In this document: in pieces, positions 15,941 through 25,236 of the stretch
Layout of the letters: each line of letters starts with the position of its first letter
Numbering within the stretch: the stretch's first letter is position 1
Source of the DNA: Paenibacillus sp. FJAT-26967
Lineage (GTDB): Bacteria > Bacillota > Bacilli > Paenibacillales > NBRC-103111
Reading direction: 5' to 3'
Assembly: GCF_001541095.1 (NCBI RefSeq)
Contig: NZ_LMXH01000001.1
Span: forward strand, 1,886,842-1,950,841
Length of the DNA: 64,000 nucleotides
Notes under the pieces: model-generated
Told to the model about the DNA's origin: nothing
Database searches by the model: none
The model's input: only the letters and a program-made list of their open reading frames with translations
Made by a program: the position numbers and the translations under genes

Positions 15941-17253
15941 AGCTCAGCCGTTTATTGAAGCAATATATGCTCACCCGTTACCGCCGGACCCATTGGAAGA
16001 ACCGTGAAGCGCTTGAAGCCTGGCAGCACCGGCAGGTTATCGCGCATTTAACGGAAACCCTCCGGAAGTCTCCGTTTTACCGGGAGCACTACAAAGATTT
16101 AAGGCTTCAGGACTGGCGTGACTGGCCGCTTATGGACAAAGCGAGGATGATGGATGCTTTTGATAGCCTGAATACAGCTGGTATTACCAAAGAAGAAGCA
16201 TTCGAGGCAGCCTTCCGTGCCGAATCGGAGCGCGATTTCTCCCCGGAGCTCGGCGGTATCACGATCGGCTTATCCTCCGGAACTTCAGGGAGCCGGGGAC
16301 TATTCCTTGTCAGCGCCGATGAGCGGGCGGCCTGGGCAGGGGCTGCGCTGGCCAAGGCGCTGCCGGGCTCTCTGCTCCGCAAACACCGCATCGCTTTCTT
16401 CCTGCGGGCGGACAGCAATCTGTATCAGACCGTCAACTCGAAGCGCATCCGCTTCTGCTTCTTTGATCTGATCCGGCCGATAGAGGAGCACGTTCAAAGA
16501 CTCTGCGAGCTGGAGCCGACTCTGCTCATCGGACCGCCCTCTATGCTGCGACTGCTGGCCGAAGCGAAGCTGTCCGGCCGGCTGCCCATCGAGCCGGAGA
16601 AGATCATCTCGGTGGCGGAGGTGCTGGAGCCGATCGATGAAATGTGCATACGTGAAGCGTTCGGCAGAGAGGTGCACAGCATTTACCAGTGCACGGAAGG
16701 GTTCCTGGGCGCCACGTGCGACCACGGCACGCTTCATCTGAATGAGGATATTCTCGTCATTCAGCGGGAGTATGTAGATGCATCCAGAAGAATATTCGTG
16801 CCGGTTATTACGGATTTCTCCAGGAAGACGCAGCCCATAATCCGCTACCGGCTGAATGACCTGCTGACGCTGCGTGAGCAGCCGTGCCCGTGCGGATCGG
16901 TTTTTACCGCCATTGACTCGATCAGCGGGCGAACGGATGATATGTTCTGCGGCTTAGAGGAACCGTCTGGAACAAGAGCTCCTATCTTTCCGGATTTTAT
17001 CAGACGGGCTGTCCTGATGGCATCGGACGAGATTCTGGAATTTAAAGTGATCCAGCTGGCAGAGACGGAGCTGGAAGTTGCTCTGCGTGTCACTGGCGTA
17101 AAGACGCCTGTTGAACAAGCTGTGCGCCGGCAGCTGGAAGACACGTTCCGGCAGCGGAGATGCCGGGTTCCGCAGGTAAGATTCGTCCCCTATGTGTTCC
17201 AGCCGGGACTGCAGAAGCTCCGCAGGGTTGAGCGGCGCTTTGTTTGGGAGTAG
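15937..17253 (+). CDS. Adenylate-forming enzyme (F390 synthetase/PaaK-related)
   Basis: 438 residues. The AMP-binding P-loop SSGTSGSRG is at residues 113-121. Further landmarks are YQCTEGFLGATC, PIIRYRLNDLLTL and the cysteine pair in QPCPCGSVFTAIDSISGRTDD, as in coenzyme F390 synthetase and phenylacetate-CoA ligase relatives. It should activate a carboxylic acid as its AMP ester and pass it to a thiol or to an internal hydroxyl. GTG 15937 overlaps the upstream stop (GTGA), with GGAGG 8 bases before. Its substrate is unknown; a beta-hydroxy acid from the preceding steps is one possibility. Confidence 0.82.
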   Translation: MKLSRLLKQYMLTRYRRTHWKNREALEAWQHRQVIAHLTETLRKSPFYREHYKDLRLQDWRDWPLMDKARMMDAFDSLNTAGITKEEAFEAAFRAESERDFSPELGGITIGLSSGTSGSRGLFLVSADERAAWAGAALAKALPGSLLRKHRIAFFLRADSNLYQTVNSKRIRFCFFDLIRPIEEHVQRLCELEPTLLIGPPSMLRLLAEAKLSGRLPIEPEKIISVAEVLEPIDEMCIREAFGREVHSIYQCTEGFLGATCDHGTLHLNEDILVIQREYVDASRRIFVPVITDFSRKTQPIIRYRLNDLLTLREQPCPCGSVFTAIDSISGRTDDMFCGLEEPSGTRAPIFPDFIRRAVLMASDEILEFKVIQLAETELEVALRVTGVKTPVEQAVRRQLEDTFRQRRCRVPQVRFVPYVFQPGLQKLRRVERRFVWE

Positions 17254-17260
17254 GCAAGGG

Positions 17261-18463
17261 ATGAGAGTACTGCTAACAGGAGCAAGGTCCTATACGGCAC
17301 TGGACATGGCCAGACGTTTACAGCTTGGCGGCTGCTCGGTGTATGCCGCGGACTGTGTGCGGTTTCCCGTCAGTGCCGGTTCACGGGCTCTGAAGGGCTT
17401 CTTCTATCTAACCTCTCCCAGAGAAGACTTGCGAGGATTTATCCGGGGTTTGCAGGAGGTCATCCGACGCGAGCGGATTCAGCTTCTGCTTCCAAGCAGC
17501 GAGGAGATTCTCTATCTGGCCCCTTTCCTGGAAGAGCTAGAGGCAGATTGCCGTGTCTTCTGCGCTCCTTTCGAGCAATTAAAGATGCTGCATAACAAGT
17601 GGACATTCTCGCAGCTGACCTCAGATTGCCTGATTCAAACTCCGGAGACGGTGCTGATGCTTACGCCGGAAGATATGTCCGGGCTCAAGCTGCCTGCCAG
17701 CAGCTATGTGTTCAAACCTGTCTACAGCAGATTCGCTTCACGGACCGTCATTGCCCCTGCCGGGCTTCCGCATACAGTTAACCCGAGTCCGGAAGATCCC
17801 TGGATCGCACAGAAATATGTGCACGGCAGGGAACTGTGCAGCTATCATCTGGCTGTTGACAGAGTCATTGCCGCCGAGTCCTGCTACGAGCCCGTCTATC
17901 GACTGGGTAAGGCTTCGGGTTACTACTTTGAGCCTGTGCAACATCCGCGGATCTCGAATTTTGCGGCAGAACTGGTGCGGAAGCTGGATTTTACCGGACA
18001 CATCTCGTTTGATTTTATCGAAGAAGAATCCGGGAATGTATTCGTGCTTGAATGTAATCCGAGATCCACCAGCGGTTTACATTTGGTGTCTCGGCATGAT
18101 TTTGTAAAGCCGCTGCTGGAGTTCGTGCGTGCAAGAGCTTCTTTCGATGGAGACGAACCGTTGACAGACGCCAGGCTCGAAGGCAGGACTGCTCGCTCTG
18201 CGCCAAGCGCCAAACCAAGAATGATTGCCTATGCGATGCTGGGTAATCCGTTTTATCACGGCTTGCGAGGAATGAAATGCTGGCTGCGGGACTACGGCCG
18301 GGCCGGGGATGTCCTGTGGGACCGGACGGACCCATGGGTCATTCCTTATCATGTATTGAGTTTGGTTGAAACGGTCTATGACAGTCTAACACGCAGGATC
18401 AGCTTCAAAAACGCCGCAACGGCGAATATCGAATGGGACGGAGAACCGGAATGGAACCGATAA
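17261..18463 (+). CDS. ATP-grasp ligase, second copy in the operon
   Basis: 400 residues, paralogous along its whole length to the gene at 12875. Shared blocks include VLLTGARSYTALDMARRL, LLPSSEEILYL, FKPVYSRFASRT and FVLECNPRSTSGLHLVSR, the last carrying the metal-binding Glu and Asn. Identity is far from complete, so the two probably act on different partners. ATG 17261 matches the paralogue's N-terminus and lies 7 bases after the upstream stop, with AAGGG close by. The 3' end overlaps the next gene by 13 bases. Confidence 0.83.
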   Translation: MRVLLTGARSYTALDMARRLQLGGCSVYAADCVRFPVSAGSRALKGFFYLTSPREDLRGFIRGLQEVIRRERIQLLLPSSEEILYLAPFLEELEADCRVFCAPFEQLKMLHNKWTFSQLTSDCLIQTPETVLMLTPEDMSGLKLPASSYVFKPVYSRFASRTVIAPAGLPHTVNPSPEDPWIAQKYVHGRELCSYHLAVDRVIAAESCYEPVYRLGKASGYYFEPVQHPRISNFAAELVRKLDFTGHISFDFIEEESGNVFVLECNPRSTSGLHLVSRHDFVKPLLEFVRARASFDGDEPLTDARLEGRTARSAPSAKPRMIAYAMLGNPFYHGLRGMKCWLRDYGRAGDVLWDRTDPWVIPYHVLSLVETVYDSLTRRISFKNAATANIEWDGEPEWNR

Positions 18464-19611
18464 CTGCATATCTTAACGGTATTGGAGAAACGGACTCTCT
18501 TAAGCCTCATACGGAGCCTGAACCGAATCCGGACGGGATGGTGGAAGCCTACACGCTGCCTCTGATAGAAGATGGAGCCGCTGCCTACATGGCAAATGTA
18601 AGGACACAAGTTCAAATGGTTCAAGTAGGTCCGCACCTTATTCCGATGACGTATAACGACAAGGAATACTCGAATTCATACGTGTGTTCTCCTTATTCCA
18701 CTTATGTCTCATACGCCTATGAGGAACTTGTGCTTTTTCGCAGCAGAGCACTGAGAGCTGTGCTGGCGGGCGTTATAGGGACGATCGCGCCGCTGCTCAA
18801 AGCCGGACGGATCAACCGCAACATCCACCTGAACAACTGGCTGCTATCCACCAATCTGTACGAAGAGATGGGTAAGGAAGATCTCCGGCTGGCTACCGAG
18901 AGGCTGGTTAGCCGCTACCCCGGGCATGCCATCGTGCTGCGCTCGCTTAACGAGAGAACCAATTCCGGTCTGATGGAGATTCTGAAAAGTCTCGGATACC
19001 GCTTTGTTCCCAGCAGGCAGGTCTATTTTTTTGACGGCCGGAATCCCCAGTATCTGGAGAAGCAGAATAATCGCTGGGATGCCAGGCTGCTCAAGAAGTC
19101 AGGTTATACCATTCTGGACCATGAAGACTTTACCGAAAGCGATTATAAACGGATTGTGGACCTGTATGAACAGCTGTACATACAAAAATATTCGGCGCTG
19201 AATCCCCAGTTCACCGAAGCTTATATATCAAACTGCCATAGAAACGGCTTGATGTACATGCAGGGCTTGAAAGATGCAGATGGAGTTCTTCAAGGAGTTG
19301 TCGGCTGCTTTATCCGAGGGGGAATAATGACGGTTCCGTTGGTTGGCTACGACACCTCTCTGCCTCAAAAACTCGGTTTGTACCGGATGCTGATGAGTCT
19401 GGTCTTGAACCGGGCGGCGCGGCAGAGGCAGCTGCTTCATCTGAGCTCCGGCGCCGCTCATTATAAGCGCATCCGGGGAGGGGAACCCGCCATCGAATAC
19501 AGCGCTGTTTATACCCGCCATCTTCCTCCTGGAAGAAGAATGATGTGGTCGGTGCTTGGCGGTATTTTAAATAGAATAGGGGTACCGGTGATGAGGAAGT
19601 ATCAACTATGA
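18451..19611 (+). CDS. Uncharacterised protein, GNAT/FemAB-like acyltransferase fold suspected
   Basis: 386 residues with no firm family assignment. The N-terminal 60 residues are acidic and Pro-rich. The middle includes NNWLLSTNLYEEM. The C-terminal part (VVGCFIRGGIMTVPLVGYDTSLPQKLGLYRMLMSLVLNRAARQ, given as its ends VVGCF and NRAARQ, then LHLSSGAAHYKRIRGGEPAIEYSAVY) reads like the acetyl-CoA or aminoacyl binding half of GNAT/FemAB-type transferases. ATG 18451 is chosen because ACGGAG lies 7 bases upstream. It overlaps the ATP-grasp gene by 13 bases and the Rieske gene by ATGA, so it belongs to the same pathway. Confidence 0.7.
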   Translation: MEPITAYLNGIGETDSLKPHTEPEPNPDGMVEAYTLPLIEDGAAAYMANVRTQVQMVQVGPHLIPMTYNDKEYSNSYVCSPYSTYVSYAYEELVLFRSRALRAVLAGVIGTIAPLLKAGRINRNIHLNNWLLSTNLYEEMGKEDLRLATERLVSRYPGHAIVLRSLNERTNSGLMEILKSLGYRFVPSRQVYFFDGRNPQYLEKQNNRWDARLLKKSGYTILDHEDFTESDYKRIVDLYEQLYIQKYSALNPQFTEAYISNCHRNGLMYMQGLKDADGVLQGVVGCFIRGGIMTVPLVGYDTSLPQKLGLYRMLMSLVLNRAARQRQLLHLSSGAAHYKRIRGGEPAIEYSAVYTRHLPPGRRMMWSVLGGILNRIGVPVMRKYQL

Positions 19612-20624
19612 GCACCCATACACTTCAGAGCCACTGGCTTCCGGCCTGCCGTGTGGAGGAATTGCGTCGTAAACCATTAGCTGTTACCGTGCTGGATCAG
19701 GAGTTTGTATTATTCCGGACCCAGGCGGGTGTCCATGCTCTGGTGGACCGCTGCCCGCACCGTAACGTTCCCTTATCCGGGGGTGTTGTGCACGGGAACT
19801 CCATCACATGTCCTTATCATGGATGGGAATTTGACGGCAGCGGTGTGTGCACGCGCGTTCCCGGACTTTGTTCGTTCAAGCCGGGTGAGCATATGAATGC
19901 TGCTGCCGTACGCGTTGCCGAGCAGGATGGATTTATATGGATCAAGCTGCCTGAAGAGGCGCCAGCCGCTGAAGGAGAGAGCGCTCCCGCTTCGCTGCCC
20001 TTTATGAAGGACCCGACCTTGTACTCGTTCGTTTGGAAGACGGCTGTCCGCGGTACTTTGCTTAATGCGGCCGAGAATTTGCTGGATGCAACCCATACGC
20101 ATTATGTTCATGCTGGTCTTATTCGTACGGACAAGAATAGGCAGCGGGTGAAGGCCTGCATCACGGCTTCCGGCAGTGGAGTTGAGATTGAGTACAGCGG
20201 CGAATCGGGCCAAGCAGGCTTGATTTCCCGCATTTTTGAACGGGACAGACAGACCAGCTATGGCCGGTTCCTGATGCCCGGCATAGCACAAATTGAATAC
20301 CGTTCCTCCAAAGGGCTGACGCTGCTCATTACAGCACTGATGAAACCGACTTCGGCAGATTATCAAGATATTTATGCCATTGTCACCGTTAAACGCGGAC
20401 TTATTCCAGGCAGCCTTAAGAAGCTCGTCATCACACCTTTTCTGAAAAAAGCGCTCAAGCAGGATATCCGCATCGTTGAAGTGCAGCAGGCGGCTCTGGA
20501 AAGAGGCGGCGGAGAAGATTTTCATTCGACACAGGCAGATCTGATCCGCCCGTATCTGGAGCAGTTAATGCGCGGGAGAATTTATTCGAGCCGGTTGGAA
20601 AAGACGGTTTATTTGCATGTGTAG
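19608..20624 (+). CDS. Rieske non-heme iron oxygenase
   Basis: 338 residues. The Rieske [2Fe-2S] motif is complete: Cys49-x-His51 in RCPHRN and Cys68-x2-His71 in CPYHGWEF. The mononuclear iron site is visible as Asp160-x2-His163-x4-His168 in NLLDATHTHYVHAG. The layout matches oxygenase alpha subunits of the aromatic-hydroxylase type, such as PaO/VanA-like and KshA-like forms, here without its own ferredoxin or reductase gene. It is predicted to hydroxylate or demethylate the operon's product. ATG 19608 overlaps the upstream stop (ATGA). It is the last gene of the operon; no strong terminator follows. Confidence 0.88.
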   Translation: MSTHTLQSHWLPACRVEELRRKPLAVTVLDQEFVLFRTQAGVHALVDRCPHRNVPLSGGVVHGNSITCPYHGWEFDGSGVCTRVPGLCSFKPGEHMNAAAVRVAEQDGFIWIKLPEEAPAAEGESAPASLPFMKDPTLYSFVWKTAVRGTLLNAAENLLDATHTHYVHAGLIRTDKNRQRVKACITASGSGVEIEYSGESGQAGLISRIFERDRQTSYGRFLMPGIAQIEYRSSKGLTLLITALMKPTSADYQDIYAIVTVKRGLIPGSLKKLVITPFLKKALKQDIRIVEVQQAALERGGGEDFHSTQADLIRPYLEQLMRGRIYSSRLEKTVYLHV

Positions 20625-20757
20625 GGAGTTCCCTCTGAACTAGCTCAATCCTCTAATTTTTATACCCGAAACGGATAGTAACGGAATACGAAAGTAGGAT
20701 CGTGTTAATAGTGAGGGTATAGGAACAGAAGAGGACAAATGTACGGGGGGACAGAGG

Positions 20758-21702
20758 ATGGAGGCTCAACCTGAATTTCAGCGGATTCGAGAATCTTTGC
20801 CTCACTGGCTTGAGACGAGCCGGTTGACGACGTCAGAAGGAGCAGTCGCTACCTATATTCCTGAGCTGGCGAAGATACAGGCGGATGCTTTAGGTATTCA
20901 TCTTATGAATGGCCAGGGAGAATTTTCGTCAGCGGGTGATTGCGGGTTCCCCTTTACGATGCAAAGCGTCTCCAAAGTATTCACGCTGATTCTGGCGCTG
21001 ATGGATAGAGGGGAAGAGGAGGTTTTTGCCAAGGTGGGCAAAGAACCTACGGGTGATGATTTTAACTCCATGTTGAAACTGGAGCTGGTCGAGCCGGGTA
21101 TCCCCTTTAATCCGCTTATTAACGCGGGGGCTATTACAGTTTCTTCCTTGATTCGCGGGCGTTCCTCTCAAGAACAATCCGCAAGAATTCTAACATTTTT
21201 CCGGGAGTTGGCGAATAACGAGTCGCTTGATTATGATGAGAAAGTATTCGAATCCGAGCTTGACAGCGGGCATCTGAACCGGTCATTGGGTTATTTTCTC
21301 AAGCATAATGGCGTACTTGAAGGAAGTGTGGAAGAAGTCCTTCATGTTTATTTTCGTCACTGCTCTATACGTGCTACTTGTGCGGATTTAGCAAGAATGG
21401 GGCTTGTGCTGGCATATGACGGCACGGATCCTATTACCGGCAGAAATCTGATTCCGCGGCGTTTCGTCCAAATCGCCAAAACGTTCATGACAACGTGCGG
21501 CATGTACAATGCTTCCGGTGAATTCGCCATTAGTGTAGGTCTACCCGCTAAAAGCGGCGTATCGGGCGGTATTCTGGCACTTGTGCCGGGACGGTATGGG
21601 ATCGGAATTATAGGGCCAGCATTAAATGAGAAAGGCAACAGTGTTGCGGGCGTGCATCTTCTGCAGCGGATGTCCCGGCAGTTTGATTGGAGTTTATTCT
21701 GA
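20758..21702 (+). CDS. glsA: Glutaminase, serine-type (GlsA family)
   Basis: 314 residues, the normal length. It hydrolyses glutamine to glutamate and ammonia with a beta-lactamase-like Ser/Lys site: Ser70 and Lys73 in MQSVSKVF. PFNPLINAGAITVSSLI, LNRSLGYFLKHNG and MYNASGEFAISVGLPAKSGVSGGI are highly typical of the family. A GGGGGG run lies 8 bases before ATG 20758. It stands alone between the biosynthetic operon and a terminator. Confidence 0.95.
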   Translation: MEAQPEFQRIRESLPHWLETSRLTTSEGAVATYIPELAKIQADALGIHLMNGQGEFSSAGDCGFPFTMQSVSKVFTLILALMDRGEEEVFAKVGKEPTGDDFNSMLKLELVEPGIPFNPLINAGAITVSSLIRGRSSQEQSARILTFFRELANNESLDYDEKVFESELDSGHLNRSLGYFLKHNGVLEGSVEEVLHVYFRHCSIRATCADLARMGLVLAYDGTDPITGRNLIPRRFVQIAKTFMTTCGMYNASGEFAISVGLPAKSGVSGGILALVPGRYGIGIIGPALNEKGNSVAGVHLLQRMSRQFDWSLF

Positions 21703-21740
21703 GCAATATCGGCCGCGGAGTGGTTCAAGACCACAAAAAA

Positions 21741-21766
21741 GACATGTCTCTTACCATGTCATTTTT
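21741..21766. terminator. Terminator between glutaminase and the convergent DUF1003 gene
   Basis: GACATG (21741-21746) pairs with CATGTC (21755-21760), flanked by A6 before and ATTTTT after, so it may serve both strands. Confidence 0.7.
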
Positions 21767-21796
21767 GACGTGAGGGGTTAGCTCAGTCTTATCATG

Positions 21797-22378
21797 TTAC
21801 TTGCTGCGATGGGACCGTTTTGCCCTGGGCGATTTCGGCAAATGTCTAGTTCTCCTTTGGTTCCGGTTGATAGAAGTAAGGCTGCTCTCCATAATATGAA
21901 GACGTTTCTCCAGTTCCAGTAAATGCTGCTGGATCTCCAGATTTTCTTGTTCTGCTTTATAATTAATCGCAATGTCCAGCATCTGTTCCTGCTTATCTTT
22001 GGTCGCCTGCCGGTTCTGGCTCATCTGAATCATGGTCGATTGGTAGAAAGAAAGAATGGTCAGAGCAAAGCTCAGTATAAACAAGGAATTCCTTTCATTG
22101 TTAATGAATGTCCAGGCAAAGATGATGCTGCCGAAAATAATAAGGAACCACCAGCTGCCGACAGCGATGGCAACTTTGTCCGCAATCCGGTCCCAGCGGT
22201 CGGCTTTCTTCTCCTGCTGTTCATATAAATAAGATTTAATTTTGCCTTGGTATTCATGAACCATTTGCGAAACCCGATAGACATCGTGTTTACTCAACTT
22301 TTTCTCGGGATATTTTTCGAGTTCCTTTAGAAGAAGTTCTTCGGATTTGATGTCGTCTGTACTTTTCTCGCTCTCCAT
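21797..22378 (-). CDS. DUF1003 membrane protein
   Basis: 193 residues. The DUF1003 core is clear: WDRIADKVAIAVGSWWFLIIFGSIIFAW (first helix), a second membrane helix FILSFALTILSFYQSTMIQMSQNRQ, and DKQEQMLDIAINYKAEQENLEIQQHL as a cytoplasmic coiled coil. The N-terminal 80 residues are charged and helical. The function of the family is not established. GGGAGGATT precedes the ATG at 22378. Confidence 0.88.
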   Translation of the reverse strand: MESEKSTDDIKSEELLLKELEKYPEKKLSKHDVYRVSQMVHEYQGKIKSYLYEQQEKKADRWDRIADKVAIAVGSWWFLIIFGSIIFAWTFINNERNSLFILSFALTILSFYQSTMIQMSQNRQATKDKQEQMLDIAINYKAEQENLEIQQHLLELEKRLHIMESSLTSINRNQRRTRHLPKSPRAKRSHRSK

Positions 22379-22647
22379 TTGGTAATCCTCCCTGCTAAAG
22401 CGTATTCTAAGGTGTTATGGGGGTTGCCCTTTAATTTTTACCCCTAAGGTCCCGACTTAATCATATATGAGAGATTCTTAAGGAAATTTTCATTTCTTTG
22501 GGATAATTTAGTCGGGTTATGGTAAGATAGCTGCGGGATTAGTTCGATACAAGATATCCGGGGCAAAAGGTGCCGGTGGATTTCTCAAAAAACGAATGAA
22601 TACAGGCTCGGCTGCAAAAAGATGAGCTTATACAAGGGAGACAGGTT

Positions 22648-23856
22648 ATGAGTACCTTAGCCATGCTGCGAAACCCCAAACAACGCAAATTATTGTTCAG
22701 TGCAGGTCTGAGCTGGATGTTTGATGCGATGGATGTCGGAATTATTTCCTTTATTGTAGCCGCACTTGCGATAGACTGGAATTTATCCCCCGGGCAGGTG
22801 GGAGTCTTGACGAGCATTAATTCCGTGGGAATGGCGGTCGGGGCCGCTTTAGCCGGATATATGGCGGACCGCTACGGCCGCAAATCCGTGCTGCTCTGGA
22901 CGCTGCTGCTCTTCTCGGCCGCCAGCGGTTTATCTGCCCTCGCAGCGAGTTTTACGGTACTGTGCGCACTAAGATTTATTGCGGGGGTCGGTCTTGGCGG
23001 CGAGCTGCCGGTCGCCTCCACCTTAGTGTCCGAGAGTATGCCGGTTAAGGAGCGCGGGAGAGCCGTTGTTCTGCTGGAAAGCTTCTGGGCAGGCGGATGG
23101 ATTCTGGCCGCTCTGATTGCGTACTTCGTCATTCCGTATTACGGATGGAAGTCCGCGTTTATTATAGGAGCCGTACCCGCCCTGTATGCCCTTTACTTAA
23201 GACGGGCGATAGAAGACTCGCCCAAGTTCATACGGCAGGAGCTGAAGACGTCCTTTCTGCACAAGCTGCAATCCGTCTGGTCCGCCGATTACCGCCGTTC
23301 CACGATTATGCTGTGGGTGCTGTGGTTTACGGTGGTGTTTTCCTATTATGGCATGTTCTTGTGGCTTCCTACCGTTATGGTTATGAAAGGATTCAGTCTG
23401 GTAAAAAGCTTCCAGTATGTGCTCATTATGACGCTTGCCCAACTGCCGGGTTATTTTACGGCCGCTTATTTTATCGAGAAATACGGACGGAAATTCGTCC
23501 TCGTGACTTACTTGCTTCTGACTGCCGTAAGCGCAATCTGGTTCGGAAGTGCAGAATCGGTCGGAATGCTGATAGCAGCCGGGATTTGTCTGTCCTTCTT
23601 CAACCTGGGCGCATGGGGCGGACTCTATGCTTACACGCCTGAGCTGTATCCGACTTCCACACGTTCCACGGGTGTCGGGCTTGCCGCATCTGTCGGCAGA
23701 ATCGGAGGCATTATTGCCCCGCTGCTTGTCGGTATGCTTGTCGGCTGGAAAGTAGAAATTCAGACGATTTTCATCCTGTTCTTTGTCACTATTATTGTCG
23801 GTGCAATGGCCGTGCTGTTCCTGGGCAAAGAGACCAAGGGGAAAGAACTGGATTGA
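22648..23856 (+). CDS. MFS transporter, sugar/acid-type
   Basis: 402 residues with about 12 hydrophobic helices. The MFS loop 2-3 signature is GYMADRYGRKSVLLW, a second copy is the ENDKYGRKF-like IEKYGRKFVLV, and PELYPTSTRSTGVGL is the loop before helix 11 seen in the sugar/aromatic-acid-H+ symporter subfamilies. It is predicted to carry a small organic acid or sugar in symport with protons; the substrate cannot be told. It lies 42 bases before a second MFS gene. Confidence 0.88.
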   Translation: MSTLAMLRNPKQRKLLFSAGLSWMFDAMDVGIISFIVAALAIDWNLSPGQVGVLTSINSVGMAVGAALAGYMADRYGRKSVLLWTLLLFSAASGLSALAASFTVLCALRFIAGVGLGGELPVASTLVSESMPVKERGRAVVLLESFWAGGWILAALIAYFVIPYYGWKSAFIIGAVPALYALYLRRAIEDSPKFIRQELKTSFLHKLQSVWSADYRRSTIMLWVLWFTVVFSYYGMFLWLPTVMVMKGFSLVKSFQYVLIMTLAQLPGYFTAAYFIEKYGRKFVLVTYLLLTAVSAIWFGSAESVGMLIAAGICLSFFNLGAWGGLYAYTPELYPTSTRSTGVGLAASVGRIGGIIAPLLVGMLVGWKVEIQTIFILFFVTIIVGAMAVLFLGKETKGKELD

Positions 23857-23897
23857 AAGTTGCCGGACTATAACAAATGGGGATGGAGGGATAGAGA

Positions 23898-25154
23898 TTG
23901 GCTTCAAGCAGCAAGCAGACAACCGGGCCGAATTCTTCCTTATCACCAGAAGTCGTATCAGATAAGCGCACGACCTGGGCTTTATTGATCGGAATTATTT
24001 TTGTGGCCGCTGTACTCCGGGCTCCCATGACATCGGTAGGACCGTTAGTCGGAACGATCCGGGATGATTTAAATCTGTCCAACACGATGGCAGGATCTTT
24101 GACGACCTTGCCGCTCCTGGTTTTTGCTTTCTTCTCGCCGTTTGCACCCAAGCTGGCACGAAGGTACGGCGTAGAAATGGTGCTGTTGGGGGCTATGGGC
24201 CTGCTGACTCTCGGTATTCTAATCCGTTCTTCCTCAGGCGCAGGCACGCTGTTTCTAGGTACAGCCCTGCTCGGGCTTGGAATCGCGCTCGGCAACGTAC
24301 TTATGCCTGGACTTATTAAAAGAGAGTTCCCCGCACGGATCGGTCTCATGACCGGGATTTATACGGTATCTATGAATCTGTGCGGAGCTATTGCATCGGG
24401 AATAAGTGTTCCGCTTGTCACTACAGCGGGTATGGGTTGGAAAGGCTCACTCGGCGGATGGGCGCTGTTAAGCTTGGTTTCTCTGCTGCTCTGGGCACCG
24501 CAAGTGCTCAAGCGGCGAAGCCGATTAGCTGTGGCTGCGATAAGCGCAGTATCCGAACATAAGCCCGTCCAGATGTGGCGTTCATCTCTTGCCTGGAAAA
24601 TTACTCTGTTTATGGGCCTCCAGTCGATGTTCTTCTATTCATTCGTTGCCTGGCTGCCCGAAATCCTAACGTCTCGCGGACTTCCTCCTGATCAAGCGGG
24701 CTGGATGTTGTCCCTGATGCAATTGGCCCAGTTACCGTTTACTTTCCTTGTTCCCATACTAGCGGGACGTATGGCAAATCAGCGTCTGCTGGTTACCTTT
24801 ACTTTCGTGTTGTTCATGGCGGGATTCTCGGGGCTGGAGCTTGGAAGTGCGCAGTGGATTCCCCTCTGGGTAGCGATGTGCGGTGTTGCCGGGGGGAGTG
24901 CCTTCAGTCTGGCGATGATGTTCTTTACGCTGCGGACCCGGACGACACAGGAAGCATCGGAATTATCAGGTATGGCGCAGTCATTCGGCTATTTACTTGC
25001 TGCTGCAGCTCCAACCTTATTCGGCTATTTACACGATGTCAGCGGAGGGTGGCGTATTCCTATTCTGCTGCTTATTCTTGTCGCGAGCCTGATGTTCATT
25101 GTCGGATGGAGTGCAGGAAGTAACCGTTATATAGAACCGGCAGGGGATAAATGA
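23898..25154 (+). CDS. MFS transporter, CynX/NimT type
   Basis: 418 residues, 12 predicted helices. FVAAVLRAPMTSVGPLVGTIRDDLNLSNTMAGSLTTLPLL (seen here as RAPMTSVGP and AGSLTTLPL) is the typical start of CynX/NimT-type carriers (cyanate, nitroimidazole). The start is TTG at 23898, positioned by GGAGGG 8 bases upstream. It is probably co-transcribed with the preceding MFS gene. Confidence 0.87.
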   Translation: MASSSKQTTGPNSSLSPEVVSDKRTTWALLIGIIFVAAVLRAPMTSVGPLVGTIRDDLNLSNTMAGSLTTLPLLVFAFFSPFAPKLARRYGVEMVLLGAMGLLTLGILIRSSSGAGTLFLGTALLGLGIALGNVLMPGLIKREFPARIGLMTGIYTVSMNLCGAIASGISVPLVTTAGMGWKGSLGGWALLSLVSLLLWAPQVLKRRSRLAVAAISAVSEHKPVQMWRSSLAWKITLFMGLQSMFFYSFVAWLPEILTSRGLPPDQAGWMLSLMQLAQLPFTFLVPILAGRMANQRLLVTFTFVLFMAGFSGLELGSAQWIPLWVAMCGVAGGSAFSLAMMFFTLRTRTTQEASELSGMAQSFGYLLAAAAPTLFGYLHDVSGGWRIPILLLILVASLMFIVGWSAGSNRYIEPAGDK

Positions 25155-25236
25155 CGTTTTGGAGCATGCTGTTTAGCAGCGGTTAGGAATAGTGAACAGG
25201 ACATGCTGTATTGAGAATGAATATAAAATACGGATA

